64,000 bases of DNA from Platycnemis pennipes. Its lineage: Eukaryota > Arthropoda > Insecta > Odonata > Platycnemididae. This document shows, piece by piece, positions 11,821 to 21,212 of the stretch (positions within the stretch are counted from its first letter, which is position 1; every line of letters begins with the position of its first letter). The translations under genes and the position numbers were made by a program. The stretch is taken from positions 59,686,872 to 59,750,871 of the forward strand of contig OW121852.1 of assembly GCA_933228895.1 (NCBI GenBank). The letters run 5' to 3'. The notes below the pieces were generated by a model. That model worked only from the letters and a program-made list of their open reading frames with translations, ran no database searches and had not been told where the DNA came from.

Positions 11821-12317
11821 AAGTAGTTAATGACTGTGCTGAAAGGGGCTGATACAAACATTCAATATGTGTATAACCAAGAATGAAGGCCAGTTTCAGT
11901 ATCTTCTTTGGATTGTTAAATCACACCGAACCACGTAATCAACTTGTAAGAAGGCATTACTCATGGCTGACGATGATGATGGTAAAGGGGCTTAGTCAAA
12001 AAACCTATTATAATCTTGTATTGAACATACCTTTTACCTTTTCAGAGACTTATTTATGATCACAGTATATGCATCATGATCATTTAGCATTATTTATGTA
12101 TTCAGTTATGTCACCATTAAATTTTATTCATTAAAATACTATTGTTTTAGTTAAAAATCCGCATTCACCCAAAAAGTGCTCAATCATAGGGACCTCTAAA
12201 TATTAACCAATTTGCCTGAATTTTTTTTCATAGCTTTCTAACACCAATTGAAACAGGGGCAAACATGTGGAGCGGGTGTTTAAAAAAAAATTTTTTTTGG
12301 ACCACCCTAGTGTGCAA

Positions 12318-13610
12318 GCTAGTGAGACGCGTAAAAGTGATCATTAACATATAAGGGGTATGTATCTGAACTTTTCAGACTTGGTGCCAGCGTAACGACC
12401 ATTCTACCATTTAGCTATTCTCTCACTCTCACTGCTTCTAAGAAGAGAAAGATATTTTAAACTTGTACGTACCATTTCCTACCTCCATAGCCTCATGCAT
12501 GAGATCAACTCTGATAAAATGATATAAGACGCAGTTCACCAGTATTTTTAACGTCACTCAGAATCCAATCCTCTTCCAATCAGTTTAAAGAATTTCGCTC
12601 ACATTTCAGTCTTCGGTACAATTCTGATTCCTGTTCAAGTCACCGGAGATAGCCAATCAATATGAATGACAACAATGGCGTCCTTTGAGAATCTCGACAA
12701 CTTTCGGGATGCTCGCACCGATACATTAGTGAAATCTGCATTTTAACGATCCCTTATACAAGGAGCGCAAGAGGTTTAGGGACATTATTGGCATAGGGAC
12801 ATGACAGGATGGTATTAGGGACATGATAGGAAAGGATCCTCCAAGAGGCGTCTGAGGGTCGTCCTTCCTCGAGGCTTCACACCCGACGCAGGAACGATCT
12901 AAATTCCTCTCCCTATTCCTTCTCATCTCCCCCTCCGTGGACGAGTGTCACATGACGCAATACCGTAGGTCTGAACGCGTCATAAAGGGGGAAGGATAAG
13001 GTACAAATACCAAACCTCGCGCAAAAGTTTTGAACGAGGAAGCCCCACCATCAACGATGTGAATTCAACTCGTAAAATGTCTCCAGCATGGTTCCCATTA
13101 AGGGTGCACAACAAAAATGCGGTCCGACAATTAAAAAGAAAAAAAACCAACTCCACGTGTATGACCTTCTATTATGATGGCCTAACAGGGGATGAACAAG
13201 GCTGGAAAATAGGAGTGAGTTTACTGCAGGGCGACACAAGACACAGTTCCTCCAACGAGACCGACATCATAAAATAACAAAGTGAAAAATATTTTCAACA
13301 AGATCCATTCTATATTAGCATGAATTTCGCACGCAAAATCTGAACCCTCGGTAGGTCGTGAATTAGCGCGGGGAAAATGAAGGAACTGGAAAAGGAAGGA
13401 TGAGGAGTACAGGAAATCGAATCCGCGTGGACGGCGACCCCGATAAGGAGAGTGCTACATGTATCAATTCGTAGACACATTTGAGTGCCTATAAAATAAT
13501 ACCTCGATGGGTACATGAACATTTGAATTAATTCAAGAACAACTCCTTGAGAGACTCAGCGAATACTCGAGTATCTGATACGATATACGTACTGGTTACA
13601 CCCGTCTTCG
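12318..13610. other. Unassigned sequence
   Basis: No conserved coding sequence or transposon end is recognised. Small open frames on both strands at 12726-12926 and 13051-13277 overlap each other and carry no motif. Confidence 0.4.
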
Positions 13611-13611
13611 T

Positions 13612-13695
13612 GAATTATAAGAATTGTTTAAAAACGAAGTTTATTGGATCCGATTTTGTTAGCTATGCCATCATCAGGAACAATTAAACCGGAAG
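13612..13695 (-). mobile_element. PLE-like terminal repeat relic
   Basis: On the minus strand the order is TTGTTCCTGATGATGGCATAG, a short degenerate stem, AAAATCGGATCC and AATAAACTTC. This matches the general layout of other PLE ends in this window: a CTGATGAT box, a hairpin, a (here mutated) GAAAC box, then an AATAAA-type tail. The GAAAC box has decayed to AAAAT. Confidence 0.45.
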
Positions 13696-13851
13696 CATTC
13701 ATAGAAAATAATTGTAAATCAATATGACGTGTGCATTATACCCCACAATTGAAATATTCCACAACAAGAGATCGTATTCCTCAGATTATACTCAAATATC
13801 TGGTGAAATACGCTTGGAAACTAAAGTCCGAATGAATTCAGGTTCTCGTGT

Positions 13852-14120
13852 GCCGGTTATTCAGCAAGGAGTTTGAGGATTCAATAAGGAGCACAAGAAG
13901 TAGCAGCCCATATATTCATCCGAGATATCTATGTAATTATCCAGATAATCATATCTTATTTCGGATGCTCCAATAACTATGAATGACTGACACATTCATA
14001 ACACAGTTTGTAGCAGAGATTATTCATCCCACAACTTCATAAAAAGTAATGCACATCAAATTATGACCTCCAATGACTAAGTAGCAATTGATATGACTAT
14101 TTCCGTTCGTCGGATAAAAT
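13852..14120 (+). repeat. Dispersed 265-bp repeat, copy 1
   Basis: From TTATTCAGCAAGGAG to ATTTCCGTTCGTCGG this is about 90% identical by eye to 20105-20360, 6.2 kb away in the same orientation. No terminal inverted repeat, tRNA boxes or reading frame is evident, and no clear target duplication is visible at this copy. See copy 2, which has one. Confidence 0.8.
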
Positions 14121-14547
14121 GTGGAAAAGTAAGATTTTTTATTACAATAATTTAATCCAAAGTAAGATTTTCAATCGGATAGAACGAAAAATAATAATAT
14201 AAATTCATAGATACTTCTGAAAGTTTTCGTACTTGACACATTGATACAATGTAGGTGGATTGAGCAGATGAAAAAACGCACTGGGATGCAGAATGCAATA
14301 ACAGAAGAACCTAAGAAAGGGTATGAGCGAAGGAAAACATTGAGTAACCGGGAAGGCTGATAAATTGATGATTTCTCCTCGGGGGAGAGAATATTTTCAG
14401 GGAAATGCATGCCTTTAAATGCTTTGTTTCTGCATTCGGATATTACCTGGCTTAATGCTTGTACGTTGACAACAATCGATTGAAAAGAACCAAAAAACCC
14501 ATTTCATACTTCTAAATTTTCTTGAGGCTATCAATCATTAGGAATAT

Positions 14548-15600
14548 CAGGGTGTCCACATTAAAGTCATTTAGAAATTTCCTGAGTTTTCCAGGTTTTA
14601 CAGAGTGCTCTCCAGTCCTAAACATACGCATTTTTGGCTAAATATTGCTCATGGGGCCGTAATTATTAACTCCAGGAATCAGGAATAGTTGGTTGAGTCA
14701 TTGTTATGCTGCATGTAATATCTTGAGATACTGCTATTTGCCATAAGTTGGGACCCTGAAATTTCGCGAATTTTTTAAAGGTATCAACAAAATGGGAGGT
14801 ATCAACGAAAGATAAGTCTGGGCAGGAATTTTCCAAGAAATGTTCTCCAGCACCCCCGTTTCGTTGAGATGCATTGCATATTGCATACTAAGTGTTGAAA
14901 ATTTCTGAATAACTGCAGGAGCAGGAGACATTTCCGGTGCTGATACCTGCAGAGCGAAATATGGCCCACAATTTGCCAAGAAAAGAAAGGAGCAAATAAA
15001 GACATCAGTAAAAGGCCAACAAGTTGCTGGCCTTACGTTTGTCTCAGGTCCCTCGATCTAGTTTAAAATATTGAAAAATATGGTGCACAGACGAAGAGAG
15101 CGTTACAAAAAGCCGTTTAGAATTTTGAAAAAAGAAATTTCGAAAAATATCGCGGTAAAATAATCCATAAGGTGAAAAAAAAACATTATGAAAGCACAAG
15201 CCACGATGACGGGGCATGATATCGGAACTCAAACTGTTTCCCGTCTGCTCTCTGATTTTTGATTTCGTCTTACGGCTTACGTCTCCCATTGGAGAGAGAC
15301 TGTTGTAAGAAAACCCTTACGGCTTACGGTATACGTCTTACGGCTTACGTACACTGTAGACCATGCATAAAAGCCTTCATATGTCTTCAGTGAACGCCTT
15401 GCCTTCTGCCACCATCACGGTAGGGACTACAACTACTTAACTCTACGCATCACGCAGCTTTAAATAATGGGTGGGAAACGTAATCTCCAAATTTGCGACG
15501 AAAACGGACTTTTCCAGAACACTCGCCATATCCCTGAGTTTTCCCTGAGTTATCCAGAAGACTGAAATTCCCTGAATATTCCAGGTTTTCGGACAACCTA
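14548..15600. mobile_element. Non-autonomous hAT-like element (CAGGGTGTCC ends)
   Basis: The left end reads CAGGGTGTCCAC and the right end, reversed, TAGGTTGTCCGAAAAC. The subterminal regions carry repeats of TTCCCTGAGTTTTCC and TTCCAGGTTTT on the same strand at both ends, the same layout as the hAT element at 28761-30805. The interior has no recognisable transposase. Flanks (AGGAATAT left, TAACATAT right) match at only 4 of 8 positions, so a target duplication is not demonstrated. It contains a short tandem array at 15266-15350. Confidence 0.6.
15266..15350 (+). repeat. TTACGGCTTACG tandem motif
   Basis: The 12-mer TTACGGCTTACG occurs at 15270-15281, 15317-15328 and 15338-15349, with related CGTCTTACGG units between. 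The array lies inside the hAT-like element at 14548-15600. It is not an insect telomere repeat (TTAGG). Confidence 0.75.
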
Positions 15601-15699
15601 TAACATATATTTGAAGCCATAAAATTAAATTTTGTCCAACATTCTACATTCACCCCAACTTCGGATAAAGCAGACGAGGTGAGATGTGAATGTATCCTA

Positions 15700-16690
15700 T
15701 ATCAGATTTATGCCCGAAGCCTTTTAAAGATTGACGTTTTAGAAAACAGAAAAAAAAATGCTTTAAAGTCTGTTTCTTTTAAGTCAACATCTGTGGGGAG
15801 GGATAACATTTAATTATTCTCAATAAGAGATTACATGTGTCTGATAAACATGCTTTCATGCTTCTGAGCAAGCCGTTAGAGGGAACGAAAAAAAACCAAA
15901 ACAGGGGATTCGGTATTACAAAACGAGGATTCAGGAGAGGAGATCAATCCCTAGCGACCCACTTACAGATTTCGGGAAAAAATTACCGATTCATTTTTTG
16001 AAAGCGGAACCCTCTCGTGAGACCCTAACAGCCGTGTGAGCTCCGTTTCCGGAATTCTGATAGATGGAGGGAGGAAGAAATTGCAACGGGGTCACCCGAA
16101 CTTTTCCCAAGCACCAAACCGGAAGATCCCACGCAGCGTCGGAGTGAACTCCCTCCTTTAATTGCGGAATAGTATTGACAGTGACGAGGGGAGGGGGAGG
16201 GCGTTGAGGCCGAATGAATTTCCCCCAGAACACCCTTCCGTGCTTCACCCTCAAACGGTAAAGCCTCCGCCAAGGCGCACACTTAGCGGTAATTGTGTCA
16301 TTCTCCTCGCGGGAGCGGTCGGAGATATCACAATGTCCACAGTCTTAATAGCCCCTTAAAGGCGGACCGAAAAAGCGACTTCAGCGGGTCGTATGGACCA
16401 TTAACCCGATCCGTACCCGGAGCCCTCAGAACCCACCGTCACTCAGACCCCTCCCCCCCTCTTCTCCCCCCGCCCATTTCACCGCACACGTCAGAGTGAG
16501 GGAGGGAGGAGTTCTGACGTGAGTTCGCGAAAGGGGCGAACCGGTCGCGGGGGTCAAGGCGGCGCACTTTTAAAGCGGTTAGTGTTTCACGGGGGAACGC
16601 CGTGAAGTAATTGCTCCGGAGGTTTTGTATCGGATAATACATTCGGGCGGTTTCCGAGGCAATGGATTAGAGAAATTATTAGAGAATTAG
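15700..16690. other. Unassigned, GC-rich island at about 16000-16640
   Basis: Positions 16000-16640 are clearly richer in GC and CpG than the surroundings, with C-rich tracts near 16450-16480. Overlapping open frames run on both strands, which is expected of GC-rich DNA, and none shows a domain. It could be an unmethylated regulatory island or unique host DNA; nothing in the sequence decides this. Confidence 0.4.
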
Positions 16691-16699
16691 AGATACTAA

Positions 16700-16960
16700 A
16701 TAAAATGATCACTTGGTAAGATTCCTCAAATTTATTTTTACCACCGACCTAGGTTTCGATTGTTTGACAATCATTATCAAGGTAAGCGCGGAGAGTCCGC
16801 GAGCTCATTATATACCCACAGGGTGTTCACGTGATCCATGGGTTGGGGCAACAATGGGAAATGGGGGGGGGGAGCTGTAACTAGTTGTGAGTTGGCCGGA
16901 TGAGGGGGGAGGATTGAGGAGATGGGATCTCTGCGCTTACCTTTTTTATTTACGATCATG
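16700..16960 (-). mobile_element. PLE terminal repeat (minus strand)
   Basis: Read on the minus strand: a C-rich stretch, a TATA-like GGGTATATAATGAG at about 16805-16818, then CCTTGATAATGATTGTC, a perfect 6-bp stem (GATTGT / ACAATC), GAAACCTAGGTCGG, and a tail with AAAAATAAATTTGAGG. The promoter-like box, hairpin, GAAAC box and AT-rich tail follow the same order as in the other PLE ends at 29140-29485 and 38335-38470. The catalytic-core-like box is CTTGATAAT instead of CCTGANGAT. Confidence 0.6.
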
Positions 16961-17026
16961 CGGTTCCACCACGTGAAGCCTGAGGATTCCCTTTTTATTA
17001 GAATTAGAGATATCTATTAGAGAAAT

Positions 17027-17412
17027 CTATTAGAGAAATTTCAATCGGATAGCTTTACTGAAGATGTTAGACACATATTAAAAAAAAGAGCGTATTATGC
17101 TAGATTCGACCAGATAAATAAGATTAGGGAGATAAATTGTCGTACTGATAGATTCAAAATGGCATTTTTCCCCCGTACTATAAGAGAACAGAATAGGCAG
17201 CATAGCAAAGGGATAGGTAGGTGAAATATTTTAGAGTAGTCTGTAGTGCATGATGCATGTATTAACCCCTTAAATACCATAGATACTAACAATCTAGTTG
17301 CATAAGACCCTATAGTTGCTTGTTTGCATGCTAGTAGTGCATGCTTGGTGATCTTCACCCCCTGCCACACACCCTCGCGGTGGCTTGCAGGGTATCGTGT
17401 AGATGTAGATGA
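17027..17412 (+). pseudogene. CR1/jockey-like LINE, ORF2 C-terminus and 3' UTR
   Basis: The sequence from CTATTAGAGAAATTTCAATC to the GTGTAGATGTAGATGA tail is nearly identical to 39992-40389. The translated part reads ARFDQINKIREINCRTD followed by FKMAFFPRTIREQNRQ, which resembles the extreme C-terminus of CR1/jockey-type reverse transcriptases (the FFPRTI motif). A stop follows within the family-conserved segment. The 3' UTR includes CACCCCCTGCCACACACCC and GCGGTGGCTTGCAGGG, which can fold into a hairpin. Only about 390 bp remain, consistent with 5' truncation. Confidence 0.85.
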
Positions 17413-17439
17413 ATGGAGTGATGCTTGCGGATTCATTTC

Positions 17440-18140
17440 AAAACGATCCCTGTAGTCAAGGAATAATTATTTCCGGTGCGGAGGAGATTTTTCATTATTA
17501 AATAAATATAATCCTCTATCTTAAGCTGAATTTATAAATAAATGTTCACAAAGATAGAAGAGATCAGATAAGATAAGATATCAGATTGGAGTTTTATCGT
17601 TTTGGGTAGGTTCTCAAGGAACACTACTTGCCATTTTTGAACATTTTTCTCCTCATGCTATTTTCTACTCCATTTCAGCTACGTTCAACACCTTATCATG
17701 CCATTCAGTTCCTCTTTTCCCAAAAAAAACCACCAGTTTCTAGTAAAACCGTCAGTGTATCACTGCCTATAATTACTTCTTCCACCCACTGTTCTTTGCC
17801 CAGCTAAATTCTTCAAGTTAAGTCATCTCCTCCAAAATTATACTCAGCACCTCGTCATTTGTCTCCCTAATTATCCATCTAACCCTCCATCTAACCATCT
17901 GACCCTTACATTCAACTGTATAAATGCTCCTCAAGCAATAGAATAGACAAGATAAATATTTTCATATACAGTAGGGTGTGTTTTTTAAGCAATTTCCGCT
18001 CAACTTAGTCTATTTGGAAAGTTTTCTCCCCATGGTAATAGTTACTTAGTTCAGAACGCGATCAATTTCTCCTCATCCCATCCACTAAATAAGCTCATTT
18101 TCTTACTTTGTTCTGATCCACAGAACTCTACCTTCACCAA
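17440..18140. other. Unassigned pyrimidine-rich sequence
   Basis: I recognise no gene or transposon end. Positions 17640-17940 are rich in CT and short poly-A/T tracts. Confidence 0.4.
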
Positions 18141-18143
18141 TTT

Positions 18144-18290
18144 AGCCGGCTGCGTTAGCCAGGTCGGTAACGCGCTGGCTTGGCGACCAAGAGGTTGCGG
18201 ATTCGAATCCCGCCAAGGGAATGGATTTTGTATATGTTTAGGTTTAAGATTTTAGATTAAAAGGGTGAGATATCACCTGAGCTGCCGAAG
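18144..18290 (+). repeat. tRNA-derived SINE (family 1)
   Basis: It has an A-box-like TTAGCCAGGTCGGTAACGC and, about 40 nt later, a B box GGATTCGAATCCC. Between them is a plausible anticodon-arm segment (GGCTTGGCGACCAAGAG). The tRNA-like head is followed by a non-tRNA body with TTTTGTATATGTTTA, which recurs at 24209-24223. The extended body and the shared tail argue for a SINE rather than a tRNA gene. Confidence 0.75.
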
Positions 18291-18299
18291 CAACTAAAA

Positions 18300-18900
18300 A
18301 CCATACTACAAAATTTCAATGCCTTTAGATACTTAGTGCATCCACCTATTCCACCTCTCTCTTTTTTTCTCTACCAACTCTATTTCTCCCCAGAAACACT
18401 CCTAAAACTCTATAGCTTCCTATTCTTCATCTCACGTTCTCCAAAAAATTCTCTAGGATCATACCTCAAACACCTTCTACATCTCCTATCCCTTTTACCC
18501 CACTGTCCCCTTTCGGTAGGCTCACAGCGCCACACTCCAAACTACACTCTCCATTAACCATCTCTCACTACCTTTACCTAGAATTCCTGTCAGGGATATC
18601 TTCTCATAAAGTCCTCATTTACCCACTAAATTCTCCTACAAATATCTACGTCACTAGGTAAAACTTCAGACAAAATAAATATGTAGTTACTGTTCGCAAC
18701 ATAACCGAACAAGAATTTGAGAGCGTCGTTCTCAACGGTGATACAATTGAACATAACGAGATTTTACACACCTGAGAATATCTAGGAGGATGGTGGGGAG
18801 GGTTAAGGCAGGAGAAGGAAATTGAAAATGGAGAATAGGGAAAGCGTATGATGAAGGTCAGTTATTAAAGCGTGATTTTAAACTAACAGGTTGATTAGAA
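18300..18900. other. Unassigned sequence
   Basis: Positions 18336-18600 are CT-rich and give low-complexity frames. No conserved motif is visible. Confidence 0.4.
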
Positions 18901-18914
18901 TTAAAAATTCCGAA

Positions 18915-18977
18915 ACTCGGAAATTCATCTTCAGAACAGCAAGAAAATCTTGCTGTTCTGAAGATGAATTTCCGAGT
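18915..18977. repeat. Perfect 30-bp inverted repeat with 3-nt loop
   Basis: Positions 18915-18944 (starting ACTCGGAAATTCATC, ending CAGCAAGA) are followed by AAA and then by their exact reverse complement at 18948-18977. No mismatch occurs in 30 pairs. Such perfection implies recent origin or selection. No flanking target duplication or family is recognised. Confidence 0.95.
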
Positions 18978-18979
18978 GT

Positions 18980-20090
18980 TCTAACACTTTATCATGTTAT
19001 CTCGACTAAAAAGACAATATTTCATTTTTTGATTTTCATTAAAGATGAAATGATAAACCCTACTGAAAGAATTTTGGATGATATAAGATCAAAAATTTAC
19101 GAAAAGAAGATACTAGAAAAGAAAATCTTTCAAGCCGCACCTTGAGAAACTGAAGTTATATGAATACACTCATTGAGGGCAAATGAGTACGAAGAACCGA
19201 CGAGGCAGGCCTCGGATGAAATGCATGGGGAAAGCATGAAGGATGTGGAAGAGAAGAATACGTAAATATGGTGTATCAGAAAGGAAAATGTTGTGCAGAG
19301 CCACGTCAAACCAACATAAGAATTCCTGATCACTGAACTATGGTGATGACGACCGCTAGAATGGTAAATTATGAAGCATACGTTGCGGAACCTTTTAGAA
19401 ATTTTACCATTAAAATTTTGAGATCCTATCAGGCAACAGTGCTTTACAGCTACACAGAAAAGTGTGAAGTCAAAAATCTCATAAAAAATTTCACGGCCAC
19501 ATGGTATAACATTGCAAAGAAGAAAATTTTTTGCAGAGGTATAAGAGGCATGGATGACGAGTAGCAAATTTTTACCCTTAATTTTCCAAAAAGAAAAAAA
19601 ACATCACTTGGTTCATATTCATAGGTACTGCTAGTTCACAGTATTTATTTATCCAGTGCTCTTATCCTAAACATAAATAATGTAAATCCTCGTCACAAAA
19701 TATAGGATAAAAAAGAACATTACTAATAAGGAGAGTTTTAACTTTCTTGCTTGAGTTCCTAATTTTTTCCCCGCTCATTAAAAACTTATTATGAAAAATG
19801 GTGGCCGCAACCTGAGTTTTTTCCCTATTTAGTTAAAGGGATCAGAAAAAGCGCTCAATTCCTTCTGAATATGTTTAATTTTTTACATGAAATGCTGTTA
19901 CTCCATGTACATGGCAATATTGAGCAGAAACTTACAAAATGAGAAAAATCAGAGGAGCTTCTTCAACATATGGATATTTACAATCGTTTTTTTTAAGTTA
20001 GGGTCGCGATCAGTATAGAAGGCACAGATATTACCGATGTAGGTGAGTGCTTGGGTGCTTGGCAGGAAAATCATTAGACACAGTTTAGAT
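18980..20090. other. Unassigned AT-rich sequence
   Basis: Overlapping open frames at 19130-19567 (minus) and 19340-19564 (plus) have no recognisable motif. I see no transposon terminus or tRNA-like box. Confidence 0.4.
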
Positions 20091-20108
20091 GCCAGCACGC
20101 CCAATTAT

Positions 20109-20369
20109 TCAGCAAGGAATATGAGGATTCAATAAGGAGCTCAAGAAGTAGCAGCCCATATATCCATCCGAGATATCTATGTAATTATCCAGATAATCAT
20201 GTCTTATTTCTGATGCTCAAATAACTATGAATGACAGACATTCATAACACAGTTTGTAGCAGAGATTATTTATCCCACGACTTCACAAAAAGTAATGCAC
20301 CTCAAATTATGCCCTCCAATGACTAAGTAGCAATTGATATGACTATTTCCATTCGTCGGGTCAATACGA
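20109..20369 (+). mobile_element. Dispersed repeat copy 2, flanked by a 16-bp target duplication
   Basis: The body matches 13852-14120 in the same orientation. CAGCACGCCCAATTAT flanks it exactly on both sides (20093-20108 and 20370-20385). A 16-bp perfect duplication is typical of LINE-driven retroposition (SINEs, processed RNAs) and too long for most DNA transposons. There is no obvious A/B box, no poly-A tail and no reading frame, so it may be a non-tRNA SINE or a retroposed non-coding RNA. The exact ends could shift by a few bases because the TTAT at the left border is also shared with copy 1. Confidence 0.8.
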
Positions 20370-20385
20370 CAGCACGCCCAATTAT

Positions 20386-21140
20386 ACCGCAACCCCGTTC
20401 ATGATTCCTGGGAGGCGTCGAACTTCGCGACCCCCTATCGCACGTGCGACGCTGCGTCGAATGGAGAGCCAGGCCGAAGGGAAAAGAGTATCTCAGACAT
20501 AGAGGGAGGGAAAGGAACTGGGGCATATCCTCTCCTCTTCCTCATATCGGGGAGGAGGGGAGAGCGGGCAAAGGGGAAGAATAATTTCCTTATGTTCAGC
20601 GGCCTACCCTTCCATCAGCAGATCTATTTTCATCCTCCCATTGTTGCTGGGTCGAACCATTGTGGAACCCCGTTCACCTGAGGTATTATCATTCCCCCAT
20701 TCCCAGTCCCTCACTCCCATAAGATGTAAGCCCTTCCCCACCTCCTTTTCCGTAACCGACCTACCGGTCTCCGTAATTACGTTCATAACCTCGGCCGGGG
20801 GGGAATTTGATGAACTAGGCGGAGGAAAACAAGTGTAACGGGAGATGAAACCCGCATCCATTTCTGGGTGCGATATATCTTTTGCGTCTCTCATCATTGC
20901 TGTTATTAGGGGAGGCGACTGGCAACTGAGGTCATTTGCGCCATTAGAGTGGAGGGTACTTGGAAGGAAGTAGGAATTATTATAGGGGTGGAGAGAAACC
21001 CAGCATCGGCATCAGCCTGCTCTTTTACAAATATGTCAAGGTTTCCACGGATTAATGTCCCATCCGACGGACGGAGGATTGTACCACAAAAGATCTCCAT
21101 GCAGAACACAACTACGGATCGGAATATCAATGTAAAATCT
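20386..21140. other. Unassigned, partly GC-rich
   Basis: Positions 20386-20560 and 20640-20830 are GC-rich. Overlapping frames on both strands near 20604-20897 and 20906-21167 lack motifs. Confidence 0.4.
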
Positions 21141-21147
21141 AAACCAC

Positions 21148-21212
21148 TGCCGGGATTTGAACCCTGACCTTCAGGACATGAGGCCAGTAACTATCCACCA
21201 AACGAATCGATT
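21148..21212 (-). repeat. tRNA-like SINE head (minus strand)
   Basis: On the minus strand, TTTGGTGGATAGTTACTGGCC is followed by CAGGGTTCAAATCCCGGCAG, which contains a good B box (GGTTCAAATCC). The A-box region is diverged. It is more likely a SINE fragment than a tRNA gene. Confidence 0.55.

Larger units (their letters stand above)
9873..12309 (+). mobile_element. hAT-type DNA transposon, 2.4 kb, clean boundaries
   Basis: The element begins TAAGGTGGTCCAAAA and ends TTTTGGACCACCCTA, an imperfect terminal inverted repeat. The subterminal 150-200 bp are also loosely inverted (GGGGTCCCTATGATTTGAA near 10000 against a mirrored AGGTCCCTATGATTGAGC near 12185). GTGTGCAA lies directly outside both ends (9865-9872 and 12310-12317), a perfect 8-bp target duplication, the hAT hallmark. 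Inside is a broken transposase-like frame on the plus strand (10519-11820). A 12-bp hairpin lies at 10469-10497. I infer a single cut-and-paste insertion that has since lost its function. Confidence 0.88.

Noticed and set aside
15266..15350. Telomere-like repeat
   Set aside because: The unit TTACGGCTTACG does not match the insect TTAGG repeat and occurs only three times inside a transposon.
16439..16642. Small host gene in the GC-rich island at 16.0-16.6 kb
   Set aside because: At least five overlapping frames on both strands are open, and none has a recognisable motif.
18144..18215. A functional tRNA gene
   Set aside because: A and B boxes are good, but the acceptor stem is not paired and the sequence continues into a body shared with another copy, so it is a SINE.
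19130..19567. A 145-residue minus-strand host gene
   Set aside because: It overlaps an opposite-strand frame, is rich in Ser, Phe and Cys without a domain, and has no supporting context.
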